64,000 bases of DNA, taken from the NCBI GenBank assembly GCA_023055355.1, contig JALJCS010000055.1, forward strand, positions 496,001 through 560,000, in the 5' to 3' direction. Positions 23,010 through 33,824 of this stretch are shown one piece after another (position 1 is the stretch's first letter; the number at the start of each line of letters is the position of its first letter). The stretch comes from Agelaius tricolor (Eukaryota > Chordata > Aves > Passeriformes > Icteridae). Both the position numbers and the translations under genes were made by a program. The notes below the pieces were generated by a model. It was not told the DNA's origin. It ran no database searches and saw only the letters and a program-made list of their open reading frames with translations.

Positions 23010-24515
23010 AATCTCCAATCACAGAATCACAGAATAATGAGGTTGGAAGAGCCCTCTGGAATCACCAAGTCCAACCTATGCCCTAACACCTCAACTAGAC
23101 TACAGGACCAAGTGCCATGTCCAGTCTTATTTTAAACACATCCAGAGATGGTGATTATACCACCTCCATGGGAAGAGCATTCCAGTACTTTATTATTCTT
23201 TCAGTGAAAAACTTTTTCCTAATATCAAGCCTATACCTTCCCTGATGTAGCTTGAGACCGTGTCCTGTGTTTCTGTCAGTGCTGCCTGGTGGAAGAGACC
23301 GACCCCATCTGTCTACAACCTCCCTTCAGGAGCAATAAAGTCACCTCTAAGCCTCCTCTTCTCCAGGCTGAACAACCCCAGTTCCTTCAAACATTCCTCA
23401 TAAGGCTTGTGTTCCAAGCCCCTCACCAGTCTTGTTGCCCTCCTCTGGATGTGTTCAAGCATCTCAACATCCTTCCTAAACTGAGGGGCACAGAACTGGA
23501 CACAGTACTCAAGATGCAGTCTCACCAGCGCCAAATACAGGGTCAGAATGACCTCCCTGCTCCTGCTGGCCACACCATTCCTGATGCAGGCCAGGAGCCA
23601 TTGGCCTTCTTGGCCACCAGGGCACATTGCTGGCTCATATTCAATCAGCGGTCGACCAGCACCCCCAGGTCCCTTTCTGCCTGAGCACTGTCCAGCCACA
23701 CTGTCCCCAGCTTGGAACGTTGTAGGGGATGTTTGTGGCCAAAATGTAGAACTCAGCACTTAGACTTATTAAACTTCATCCTGTTGGACTCTGCCCATCC
23801 ATGCAGCCAATCTAAGTCTCTCTGCAGAGCCCTCCTTCCTTCCAATAGATCAACACAAGCTCCCAGCTTAGTGTCATCTGCAAATTTACTAATGAAAGAC
23901 TCGATGCCCTCATCCATGTCATCTATAAAACTATTAAATAGAACTGGTCCCAGTACAGACCCTTGAGGGATGTCACTGGTGCCTGGCTGCCAGCTGGATG
24001 CAGCACCATTCACCATCACACTCCAGCCCAGCCATCCAGCCAGTTCTGAGCCCAGCAAAGAGTGCTTCTGTCCAAGCCACGGGCTGCAGCTTTTCCAGGA
24101 GTGTGCTGTGGGAGACAATGCCAAAGGCCTTGCTGGAGTCCAGATACATAACATCCATGGCCTTTCCTGCATCCACCAGGAAGGTCACCTGGTCACAGAA
24201 GGAGACCAGGTTGGTCAGACATGACCTACCCTTTGTAAGCCCATGCTGACTGGGTCTGATATGCTGGCCATCCTGTGAGTGCTGTGTGATAGCACTCAGT
24301 ATGAACTGCTCCATTATCTCACCTGGTACTGAGGTCAGGCTAACTGGCCTGTAATTACCAGGATCCTCCTTCCTACCTTTTTTGTAAACAGGTGTCACAT
24401 TGGTCAGTTTCCAATCTGGAGCCTCGCCCGTGAGCCATGAGTCTTGATAAATGATGGAGGGTGGCTTCACAAGCTCATCTGCCAGCTCCTTCATCACCAA
24501 TAGTCGCAGGAGAAG
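23010..24515 (-). mobile_element. 5'-truncated CR1 LINE with readable reverse transcriptase
   Basis: Minus-strand CR1 whose 3' end, with an AGAATCACAGAATAATGAGG-type tail, lies at 23010-23045. From 24500 leftward the RT reads NYRPVSLTSVPG (near 24335), [20 protein letters not shown] (near 23970), and the catalytic Phe-Ala-Asp-Asp with following TKLG (near 23870-23890), then the C-terminal [13 protein letters not shown] block (near 23430). Two or more frameshifts split it into ORFs 23973-24500, 23753-24172 and 23313-23759. The endonuclease and ORF1 are absent (5' truncation). Younger than the CR1 at 880-2608 because the catalytic motif is kept. Confidence 0.88.
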
Positions 24516-26149
24516 TCATTTGAGCCACCAAACTGGCCAGGGACAAGCGTCTTGTCCAGCATATCCTAGGGACACAGAGATGTGGTTTTTAAATCCTGGA
24601 CAAGTCCCCATTTGTGAAAAACGGTATTCACTATTAAAAATTTTGAAGGTTTTTTTAAAGGACAGCATGCTGGGAGTTGGTGACCCTGGCAGCCATGAGC
24701 TCATCTATAAAATGGCTGGTCCACGTTTTATACCCCTGGGCACTGCCTCAAGCAACCTGGCCCTTCCCAAAGTCTGCCCTTCCCAAAGTCAAAAAAACTC
24801 TTTTTTGGTGGAGTCTTCTTTCTTGCCACTTGATTGGAGGTGAGGTGTTGTCATGCAGCACCTCCTAGTGTAACAAGCTTCCGCTTTTCTCAAATGTTTT
24901 ATGCAAAGGCACAGGTACACGCCCTCTGTCTGCATTCCCAGACTACTAAGGCAGTCTCTTGGCAACTATATGGAGGGAGAAGGGAGACTATGGGGAGAAC
25001 AGAGGACATCTAAACAACAAATCACTGTAACATAACTATACATCAGTAAAACTTTCCTTAACATACATATAATATCAATCTCTTAATTGCAAGAGCCAAC
25101 CATTGCATTACCCATCTATAACAGAGTGAAGTGGCCTCAAGGCACTGTTTGTGCCACTGGAATTGTGCCACCCCCAAGTGCTGATGATGGTGTTTGTGTT
25201 CACTTGGATTCATCTCCTCACACACAAACACGATACACTGCTGAAGTCTCCTCAGTACAAAGCAAACACGGCCTGCAGGCCTGGTCACTTGGTGTCCCTC
25301 CAAGCAGGGACAAACAACCTCCTGCAGGTGAGGAGAGAGGTCAGTGCTGGGAATGGTGGTTGAAGGGTCTTATCTGGGGCAATTGCCCTAGGGCACCTTC
25401 CCTGGAACTAGGACACAGTCCAGGCCCTGCTCTGTTGCTCCGTCAGGTCCATGCCAGGAGCTCTGGCTGTGCCAGGACACTGCTGTGAGCCCCCCCTCCA
25501 CACTCCCCCTCTGCCCCAGGCACTGGGCTTTGCTGGGGCACATTCTTGACAGCAGCTCTGGAGGAGAGCAAAGCCCTCCCGCTCTGCCCTCAGGAGATGC
25601 CCTTTGCTGATGGAGCTGCTGTGCTGGAGCCCATCTGTGTCCCAGCAGTGCCCATGGCCTGTCCCTGCCTGTGGTCACAGCACGGACACACAGCAGGACA
25701 GTGACCAAGCTGTCAGAGCACTCTGACTTTGCACCCACCAAAGGTCTGGGAAAGGGAATGTGGAGCTGAGAAGAGCAGCTCTGAAAGAACCAAGCCCTGC
25801 TCCCTGGCAGTGCTGTTGTGCTGGGACTCTTTTCCCCTTCTCCTCTATTACTTTGTGCAGGTCTCAGAGTTGGGATCCCAGGTAAACAAGACACTGCAAG
25901 GTAGTTTATTTTGTTCAAATAAAGCAATAGTACAAATCCTGGTTTGCAGAGCTTCTGTATCAAATTCAAGAGGTATACAGGGAATTAGATTAGGGATGAA
26001 TAATAACATTTCATTGAGCAAAACATTATGGCAATAAGAACCCATTACTACCACCAAAAACCTGAGAAGGCAGACTGGGCCAGTCACGAGTTCCACTCTG
26101 AAAAATATGCAGCAGAAAACAGGCATTTTTTTGCTTCTGAAAAGTATCA
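24516..26149. other. Gene-free interval
   Basis: No gene supported. The part 24520-24840 looks like degenerate retroelement sequence without ends. The part 25380-25860 is GC-richer and may be old flank of the olfactory-receptor pseudogene that follows; ORFs there (up to 193 codons) lack any domain I recognise. Confidence 0.35.
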
Positions 26150-26605
26150 AGTCATAGTTTTTCTCAGGACATCCTTGTGTTCCTGGTTCCTTAGGCTTAT
26201 TAGCCTTATTAGTTCCTTAAGTAGATTAGGCAGCTCAGTGCTGGAGTCACCACTGAGTACAGAACTGACAGTGCCAGATCCAGGGATGGGGAGGAGATGG
26301 AGGGGGACTTCAGGTGAGCAAATGTGCCAGTGCTGAGGAACATGGAAACCACAGCCAGGTGAGGGAGGCAGGTGGAAAAGGCTTTGTGCCGTCCCTGCTC
26401 AGAGGGGATCCTCAGCACAGCCCTGAAGATCTGCACATAGGAGAAAACAATGAACACAAACCAACCAAACACCAAACTAACAGCAATGAACCCAAGTTCC
26501 CTAAGGTAGGATTTGGAACAGGAGAGCTTGAGGATCTATGTCACTTCATAGAAGAATCGGCCCAGGGCATTGCCCTGGCACAGGGGTGTCACTGTAGAGA
26601 TGGAC
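26150..26605 (-). pseudogene. Olfactory receptor fragment (avian OR14-like)
   Basis: The minus-strand frame from about 26605 reads the end of the second extracellular loop, TM5 (FVFIVFSYVQIFRAV), the intracellular-loop hallmark AFSTCLPHLAVVS (KAFSTCxxH of olfactory GPCRs), TM6, the third extracellular loop (SPSLDLALSVLYSVVTPA) and the TM7 end with LIY near 26215. TM1-TM4 and the start codon are missing, a TGA interrupts near 26540, and a stop follows the truncated C-terminus, where a short duplicated LRNQEHKDV block is seen. The wording matches the large bird-specific OR clade often called gamma-c/OR14. It would have been an odorant receptor of the olfactory cilia; it is now a dead fragment. 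Confidence 0.88.
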
Positions 26606-27005
26606 ACATGACATACACTGACACAATTGTGCAGTGACAACAATGGCTTCTTTATTACAAGTTATTCTCAATTTTTATACCCCTAACAAAGTGTGATCAT
26701 AAGTCATTAGTTACATTAAAACAGCTTATTGTATTCATTGGACAAAGCAATAGGTTATTGTGTTTTATTGGTACAAAACAATTAACATCAATAATTAATT
26801 GGCAAGAGTTTACAACAAATTAAGAAGGCTCACTATGGCACTCTAACTCCTCTAACTGCAAGTATCCTTTTATGTGTCTATTTTATCAGTTTCTATGCTA
26901 ACAGCCTTACTTTCTTCCTCGTTATAGATACACTCATATTTTATCAATTTCTTCTTCTGTAGTTCAGTTGTTTGGCCTGTAGACCAGCTGCCAAGCCTGT
27001 CCATA
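26606..27005 (-). repeat. LTR of a minus-strand ERV
   Basis: Lies directly beyond the antisense PPT at 27006-27018. It contains antisense AATAAA (TTCTTTATTAC near 26650) and a TATA-like element in the minus direction. The outer end is not fixed; it probably lies between 26580 and 26640, adjoining the olfactory pseudogene. Confidence 0.55.
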
Positions 27006-27148
27006 CTTCCCCCTTTTTGTATTTGAGCTACAAACACAGCTGCCAAGGATTTTTGCAGGGCTCTTTGCAAAAATCCAAGCAGGCAGGGGAGACACAAAAC
27101 AATAATTACAATCACTAACAAAATTAGTAATCCAATTTTTAACAGCAA
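27006..27148 (-). pseudogene. env: ERV env C-terminal tail and PPT (-)
   Basis: A minus-strand frame from ATG 27148 encodes a membrane anchor (IGLLILLVIVIIVLCLPCLL) followed by a cytoplasmic tail with a Cys after the anchor and a basic/amphipathic segment, as in avian retroviral TM subunits. The tail runs into a purine tract (plus strand 27006-27018 CTTCCCCCTTTTT), the expected overlap of env end and PPT. Only the last part of env remains; the upstream part is replaced by other LTR material (27276-27933). Confidence 0.6.
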
Positions 27149-27275
27149 TTTAAGCTATCTAGTGATGGCCCAACCCTTGAAAAGACTATTTAGCTATCTT
27201 TCATTTAGGTGTAATTGATAAATCTCTCTTTTGTTTGTAGTGCTCTTGTAAATTGATTCACTGTGATTTGAAAAT
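27149..27275. other. Remnant upstream of env tail
   Basis: Likely further env sequence of the minus-strand ERV, too decayed to read; cut by the LTR that starts at 27276. Confidence 0.4.
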
Positions 27276-27933
27276 TGTCCTGGTTTAGGGCAAATTTGGG
27301 AGAAAACCTCCAAAAGGGGCCCCCCAGAAAGCAAACCCATACGGCCCCTCCCTCCAACCAGTTTGGGAAACATTTCCTCAGAGAGAAGTGGAAAGAACCT
27401 GTTTATTTAACAGGCAAAGCACCCCCCAGCACAAAAAGTGAACAATGCCAGATGACCAAACTCCATCACTCCTCTGAAGAGATGACAAATTCGGAAAGTC
27501 TCTCCTGTGGATGCTCGCTCTGTTATCAATCCCTCCGGCACTGGGAAAGGCTGCTGCCCAGAGTAGGCCCCCATAGGCCACCAAGTGCAAGCTCTCAGTG
27601 CTCCCCAGGTCCCAGTCCAGAGCAGGTTTGAACAGTTCCAAGAAAAGGGAAAGAAAAAAACAGTCCAGGGAAAACTTCTGTGCCTTAGCTGGCTAAACTA
27701 ACTAAAAAACAACAGAGCACCATGTTCTGCCCCATCCGTGCCCAGACACCACAGTGGAGGAGTGAGACCAGGCTGATAACAAAACTCTGTGCTTCTTCTA
27801 CTCTCTGCTTTTACTCTCAGGTCAAGTCTTGAAGGCACAGAATATAACATCTAGCATAAACAGAACAGACAGCTGGGGATATAAGCATCATAATGTCATC
27901 CTAGGACACAAATTCATACAATACATTCTTTCA
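27276..27933 (+). mobile_element. Solo ERVL-type LTR
   Basis: Begins TGTCCTGGTTTAGGG, the characteristic start of passerine ERVL-type LTRs, and ends CTTTCA. Flanked by AAAT (27272-27275 and 27934-27937), extendable to AAAAT if the terminal A is shared, i.e. a 4-5 bp duplication as expected for ERVL. No internal genes. Confidence 0.75.
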
Positions 27934-27946
27934 AAATTTTGACATC

Positions 27947-28534
27947 TGTGACTATTGATGCCAGCCGGGAGTTTATTTACAGATGTGAACAGGACAGGGC
28001 TGCTATGGAAAGTATCTCGAGCTATTTATTTTTTCAGCATCAGTCTCATTACATGATTATGATAATGGGAAGATGCTAACAGCTTACAATCGAGGCAGCA
28101 AGCCAGAAAACTTAATGTTACAACATACTTTATAAGCTTCTTGACCAATTACATAAAGCAAAAGCATATTGACAGTAGTTCTATCCAATCACCATACACA
28201 CACGTAGCTTTGGTTAAAACAGTGCTTGCTTATTTCGAATACAATACCTGTCTGTAAGAGACAATGCACAGAGCTCCATTCATTAGCTTAACCTTCCTAA
28301 TATCTTGCTAGATAAACTTTCTGCAACTTAGAAAGCTATTCAGAAAAGCACTAATACATAGGTTTATTGTTCTATTTGCCCTTGCCTTTTCTACAGTTTA
28401 AATAATGTTTTCTGCTGACATATGTCATAACTGCTGTTTTAGCACTGTTCACAATTCTGCTGTATCCGAGGCCTCTCTTTTGCAGCTTTCCTAAAACCCT
28501 CAAATTTTATGGATTCCTACAATTCCCCCTCTCT
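27947..28534 (-). mobile_element. 3' LTR and PPT of a minus-strand ERV
   Basis: Read on the minus strand: a purine tract (28522-28534), then an LTR from TGTAGGAATCC (28521) to ...GTCACA (27947), 575 bp. Antisense poly(A) signal near 27970-27976 (GTTTATTTAC). This is a 3' LTR with its adjacent internal end; the remaining provirus to the right (28535-28724) is unreadable. Confidence 0.7.
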
Positions 28535-28724
28535 GTTCACTTAAAAAGAAACTTTCATAATCGTGTCATTTATTACTTGCGTTTCGTAGCCTTACTATAA
28601 TATTTTTGCTTACTATCTGCTTAAAGCATGTTCTTGCTGGCACTAAGCGTTGCTATATTACAACACAGCAATTTAATGCTGTGAAGGTCTAGTCAGTGGA
28701 AAGGGCATAAATCATATATACCTG
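28535..28724. other. Unreadable ERV internal remnant
   Basis: AT-rich, directly upstream (minus sense) of the PPT at 28522-28534; no frame survives. Confidence 0.35.
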
Positions 28725-29973
28725 AAACACCCTGGCTACACGCTTTGGTTCCTGTGCAAAAGATCTGTCATTCTAGTCCTGAAGCCCAAGGGTGAAATGA
28801 GGATTGCCTGTTCAAAATTCAAGACATGCAAGGATTGGTGGCAGACAAAAACTGCCAAGGACGAATAGGTCTAACCTCCCCTGGGCTTCCTGTCATGTGC
28901 ACCAGAAATAGTGGGTCTATGTGCTTTCCCTCCTGTAGAGGAAAATGTCATTTTGGTCCTGGAGCCCATGGATTGCTGTGGCAAAATGTGGATTGCCTGT
29001 CCAAAATTCAATACAGCCAAGGATTGATCCCAGACAAAAGCTGCCCAGACAGACAGGTCTGGCTGGATGGGACCTCTCCTGGGCTGCCTCTCATGTGCTT
29101 CTGAAACACTGGGGTCTGTGAAGGCAGTGAGAGCCCTTGCAGGATCAAGCAGGGCAGGGCAAGGCCAGAAAATACATGGAAAAAGGGGGTCTTGATTTCC
29201 AGCAAGGTAAAGCAAAACAAGGGAAGGCTTCAAAGACCAGGCAAGGCAAGTGGTGGCTTTAGAAGGCAAGGCAAGGGAGTGATAAGCAAGGCAATGAGAG
29301 TCCTAGAAGGACAAGGAAAGGCAAGGCTGGACCAGGAAAAATGGCTAGAAAATTCAAGGTGGGGGATGAGTGAGCAAGGCAGTGAAGGGAATGAAGGGCA
29401 AGAGACGGCTCCAGAAGGGGCAACAAGGCAATGCATGGTGTGTGTAAGCAAAGCAAAGTAAAGGAATGGTCAGGAATGGCAAGGAAATGCAAGGTATGGT
29501 AGACAAGGCAAGACAAGGCAATGCAAGACAATGGGTGTCCTAAGAGAAACAGGTAAGGCAAAGCAAGGCAAAAAAAAAAGCAGTAGGGAAGTCAAGGTGG
29601 GGAGTGGGTGAGCAAGTCAAGGCAAGGCAATGGAGTGGTAAGAAGGGCAACGAAAGGACATGGATGGATCCAGAAAACAAGGAAAGGGAAGGGATTGTCA
29701 GGAATTACAAGGAAATGTAAAGGAGGTACAGGCCTAGCAAAGCAAGGCCCTAGAGGAGAGCAGTAGGCCGCTCAAGAGTAGGAGTTGGCATGCAAGGCAG
29801 TGCAGGGCAAGGGAGGGTGAGAGGGCAAAGCAAGGAAATCATTGGGTTTCCAAGGCAAGGCAAGTGAGCATTACGTCATGGTACCCTCCCAGATGAAATT
29901 TGCCAAGACAGACAAGTCTGGCTGGCTTTGACCTTGCTTGGTTAACCTCTAATATGCTCCTGAAACTCTGGGA
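28725..29973 (+). repeat. CAAGG-rich host repeat, block B left half
   Basis: Two adjacent copies of a roughly 190-bp unit (28770-28930 and 28960-29125), both with TTCAA.AC..GCAAGGATTG, CAGACAAAA.CTGCC and CTCATGTGC..CTGAAA words, are followed by a long GGCAAGGCAA/GCAAGGAAAGG array (29140-29870). A third partial unit starts at 29885 and is cut by ERV-B at 29973. It continues at 41608. The array is the reverse complement of block A (11530-12835). Confidence 0.75.
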
Positions 29974-31202
29974 TGTGGAGGCCCATGAGCCTTCTGAGGA
30001 GAGGGCAATGGTGATGGCCCTGGAGAGATGCACTGTAGGCTCCTGTAGTGTCTGGTTCGGCTGTCTGTCTCTGCCCGGACACGGGTAGGGAGGTTCTTGG
30101 GTGGTACGCGTTTCAAAGGACGAGTCTGGACTCTTCAGCTTTTCAATCTTCAGATTGTTTATTGTTTCTTATCTACAAAATTTTCTGTCTGCCTAACAGA
30201 GGTCTGACTTGCAAGGCAGCCAAGGGCACTCTGACTACTCACGGGGCGGTCATGTCTTTTTATACTAAAATCTATGTACATGATATTTACTTTTATTTTC
30301 TAATACTTTTCACTTATGTTAGCAAGTGCACCTTCACCATAAACCAATCTGTAAGTGCCAACATCTCCACAGAAGATGGAAGACAAGAAGAAGAAAGAAG
30401 AAGGATGAGACACGCCTTGATCTCTCCATCTTGTTTCTATAACTCCCCTGTACTAAAAACTTTAAAGTCTATATTTCACCTTATAAATGTGTCTTTTTTT
30501 ACACCCTTTACTCTAAAGTGATTCTCATGTCTTCAAACTGTTGTCACTTCTGTGGACGGATCAAAATCAAGCTACTAAACACTCTTGGCAACATTCTAGG
30601 ATTTCTGAGACTTCCAAGGGTTCTCTCGGTAATTCTGGACATCCGGAGTGATGTGCTGAGTTCTCACACTGTAGGGCATTCCCTACAGGTTGGGGTGGGG
30701 AAAAAAGGCTTCCCCCATGGTGCCTCACAGCACAATGTAAATTATCCCCAGTTCTGTTCTCCCCATTGGCCCGTTGGCCTTCCCTACCCCTTTGACCCTC
30801 AGATGTACATGTTCCAGCAAGTTCTTCACTCCCTGTTCCCTCACTGGCTCCTGTAACCCTGCCTATCCACCCTGGCATCCCCTATTAGTATTAGGCACTG
30901 CCCCTGTGCCCTCAGATCGTTAGCCCTCTGATGCTCTGCTCTGCCCCCTCTCTCCCTGCATTTAACCCCAGACCCTGCATTGTATCAGGTCTCCTGTCCC
31001 TGGACCCCTTTGGCATTGGCCCCAAATAACCCTCATTGGAACCACACACAGAAGACCCTCCTGTGTTTCCTTGTGGACAGCTGTGCATTGCGTGCTTGAG
31101 TGTGAGGTGTGCGTGTGTGTTGTAAGCCTGCCCGAACGCAGCCTCCCCAAAGAAGCTTTTAGGGAAGGTAGCAGCACTTCACCACCTTGCTTTGCTGCTA
31201 CA
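29974..31202 (+). repeat. ERV-B 5' LTR (interrupted)
   Basis: TGTGGAGGCCC to GCTACA. Matches the 3' LTR at 40469-41607 throughout, including GCATTCCCTACAGGTTGGGG (30675 and 40538) and CAGCACAATGTAAATTATCC. Interrupted by a solo LTR (30049-30668) with a CTGTAG duplication. The TATA/poly(A) region falls in the segment near 30955-31020 (GCATTTAACCCCAGACC). Confidence 0.92.
30049..30668 (-). mobile_element. Solo ERVK-type LTR in ERV-B 5' LTR
   Basis: A 620-bp element TGTCTGGTTCGG...TTCTCACA flanked by perfect CTGTAG (30043-30048 and 30669-30674). Minus orientation: antisense TATA (TTTTTATACT near 30258) and antisense AATAAA (GTTTATTG near 30159). Absent from the 3' LTR, so it came after ERV-B integration. 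Confidence 0.92.
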
Positions 31203-31204
31203 AC

Positions 31205-31222
31205 TGGCACCCAAACAGGGAC
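31205..31222 (+). promoter_or_regulatory. ERV-B primer-binding site
   Basis: TGGCACCCAAACAGGGAC, two nucleotides after the 5' LTR. It fits the tRNA-Lys3-type primer site (TGGCGCCCGAACAGGGAC) with two changes, and differs from the Lys1,2-like site of ERV-A. Confidence 0.85.
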
Positions 31223-31498
31223 ATTCAAGGTCCTCAAGCCCCTCCAAGCATCTCTAGTGGTTGTTGCCATTAGATTTTAAGTCACATTAGGACAGCCACT
31301 TCCTGGACGGAGGACTCCTATTTCAAGAAAAACCTCACGAAGGTGCAGCAGGCAACCCTCCTGGAGTGAAGATCCATTGTGTCTGCAAGACCCCTGCAAG
31401 ATCTTGTGCTGACCCACTGTTGGGTGAGTGAGTTGCAGTCAGGGTCACCCTTTCCTATTATTTTCTCCTTTTAAATCTTGTGGGTGTGAAACAGCAGA
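31223..31498 (+). other. ERV-B leader
   Basis: A 276-bp segment between PBS and gag start. A GTGAGTGAG near 31423 is a plausible splice donor for env mRNA; this is an inference from sequence and position. Confidence 0.5.
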
Positions 31499-31901
31499 AT
31501 GGGCTCAAGACTCACTGTTCCGCAGTGGGAGATTTATACCCAACTTAAACTAATCCTTGTTTCTCGGGGTGTTAAGTTCTTAAGTGGGAATTTAAAGAAT
31601 TCATGAATTTCATTCATTTTATTTTCAATTATTTTGTGAATGTTACAAGGGAATCAGTTTCATCACTTCCATTTTAGGAAAAAGTTGGGGTGAAATTATG
31701 TTTTTCAAACAGAGGGAAACTTTAAAGTGGGGAAATTCTGTAGAGAGCTTTTTGGATAATTGGTTAGCTGAGAAAGGACATTTCGATGTGATACCGATGG
31801 ATAAGGATAGGAGAAACAAGCTGGGAACTGAGCAACCAGTGCCCAATCACTGACAAAGGTCACAGTGACCTTCCCTGAAACGGGAAGACGGGGGAGAAAA
31901 T

Positions 31902-32150
31902 TGCTTGCCAGAAAATGTAGATATCTTAGGTAGAAAAGTTAGAAGAATGCAAACATAGAAGCAAAATAATTGTTAGAAGATAGAAGTAGGTGTGGTTGAT
32001 CTAAGTGTGCTTTAACCAATAATGAGCTCAGCTTTTGCAATATGTATAAGCTTCATTAACACCAATATAAATATGTGTGGGGTTTCAATAAACTTCGGGA
32101 TTTGCTATTCATCGCATATGGTGTGTCGCATTTCTCCCGCCGTTCACGAC
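31902..32150 (+). mobile_element. Short solo LTR in ERV-B gag
   Basis: About 250 bp, from TGCTTGCCAG to CGTTCACGAC(A), flanked by AAAAT (31897-31901 and 32151-32155). TATAAATA near 32069 and AATAAA near 32088 in plus orientation give a compact promoter/poly(A) layout. The last A may belong to the LTR (then a 4-bp duplication). Confidence 0.75.
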
Positions 32151-32372
32151 AAAATTCTATCCTCTCTTTCATTCAATTTATTTTTCTGATAAAGCGATTG
32201 GGGAAAATTTGGGAAATGTTGTTCATTTGAGTCCCCAGTTATATCTCCATTTGTCACTCTCCTCCTCTCACATTCCTGCTATCTCTTCCTCTAAGGGAAG
32301 GTTGAGCGATGGAGCCTGCAAAAAAGCACAGAACTGCTACCAGTCTTCTGCTATCTCTTGACCTCTCCTATC

Positions 32373-33824
32373 TGTCCTGGTTTGAAAAGGAAGTGAGTTT
32401 TTTAAGATGCTGTGGTCAAACCAATAGGTGCTCAGATTTGAATATTGGCACCTGGTGTGGCCACTGAGGACATGGATACGCCTCTGAGAACACAGGGGGG
32501 TAAAAGCAGGGAACTCCCAAGAAAATTTTCTCTTGGGTTCCATCCATGAAAGAGGTCAGACCTCCCCTGCCCAGCTTCAGGCTAGGTGGGGGAGAGGAAG
32601 CCATGCGGCTGGGTGAGGTGGGCTGGGGCCTTGGACAAAGAAGGGAGGTGAAGGCCTCTGCAGGATGGAAGGGAAGAGGAACACTGAGAGGTGTCGGGCA
32701 GCCATCACCCCCCCCCAGGAGAGAGAGAGAGAGAGAGAGAGAGAGCTGGTGTCTGTGCTTGTGGCACCTTGAAATTTGATTGCACGGCCAGCCAAGAAGG
32801 AGAAGGGGGGTGCGGCGAGAAGGTGCCCGTCAGGGCAGCCGTGGGAGTTCTGGACAGGCAGAGACTGAGATTTTTAACCCTTTTCTTGGATGATGGAAAC
32901 CTTACAAATGCTGATCCTCCTGGAGTTGAATGAGAAGAGAGATAGAGATGAGATAAGAGGAAATGGGCCATGAGAGAAGTTGAGAAGAATCTTAGGTGGG
33001 AGGGATGATGGAGTGGCCTTTGACCTTGGACTTTTCTTGTATAGCCATGGACAGAACCATTTTTCCTGTGACACAGGGACTGCATTTACGGGGAGGCAAT
33101 GGCTTGGAGCCAAGAGAGTGCAGTGATGTTATGTGAAGGAGTGCGTGAACAGAGATGACGGATGAGGAGGGTGGTGGTGGTGGTGCCCTCCATCTTCAGG
33201 GAAGAAGAAGATCTCTGTTCTTGAGACCCCTCGGCCCCACAGGGTGAATGTGGGGGGGACAGGTGTCCCAAAAGTGAGAGTCTGTGCTTTTTTTGGAACT
33301 GGGCAAAGCATCCTTAAAAAGGGAACCCTAGAAGCAGCTCTGGTCCATGTGCAGTGATGAGAGCACTGGGCATGGAAGGAAGAGGTCACGATGGCAAATG
33401 TTCTCGAGGTGGTGCCACGTGTGACATGGAAACACAAAAGGTCTCAACTGTGTTTCCAGGGGAAGCCAATGGTACAAGAGGGACTCCTCTCTTCTTGATG
33501 AACTGAGAACAGATTATCTAAAGGGTGGTGATGGACTGAGAGTTGGTGATCTAAGGGGTGGTAACTGAATTGAGATCCCAAGGTTTTGTACTACTGTGAT
33601 GTATTAGAAATTTGGTGGGGGGAGAGGAATGTTTTTGGAAGGTTTTCATTCTGAGTTCTGTGTGTGTTTCTTTTTATATATAGTTGTAGGTTAATAAAGT
33701 TTTTCTTCTTTATTCCTAAGTTGGAGCCTGCTTTGCTCTATTCCTGGTCACATCTCACAGCAGACTCCAGGGAGCACATATTTTCATGAGGGCACTGGCA
33801 TTGCGCCAGCATCAAACCGTGACA
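32373..33824 (+). mobile_element. Long ERVL-type solo LTR in ERV-B gag
   Basis: Starts TGTCCTGGTTTG and ends CCGTGACA, flanked by CTATC (32368-32372) and CTGTC (33825-33829), a 5-bp duplication with one mismatch. AATAAA near 33694 followed by a T-rich stretch supports plus orientation. Contains a (GA)n microsatellite at 32720-32746. At 1452 bp it is long for an LTR; a composite of two insertions is possible. Confidence 0.7.
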
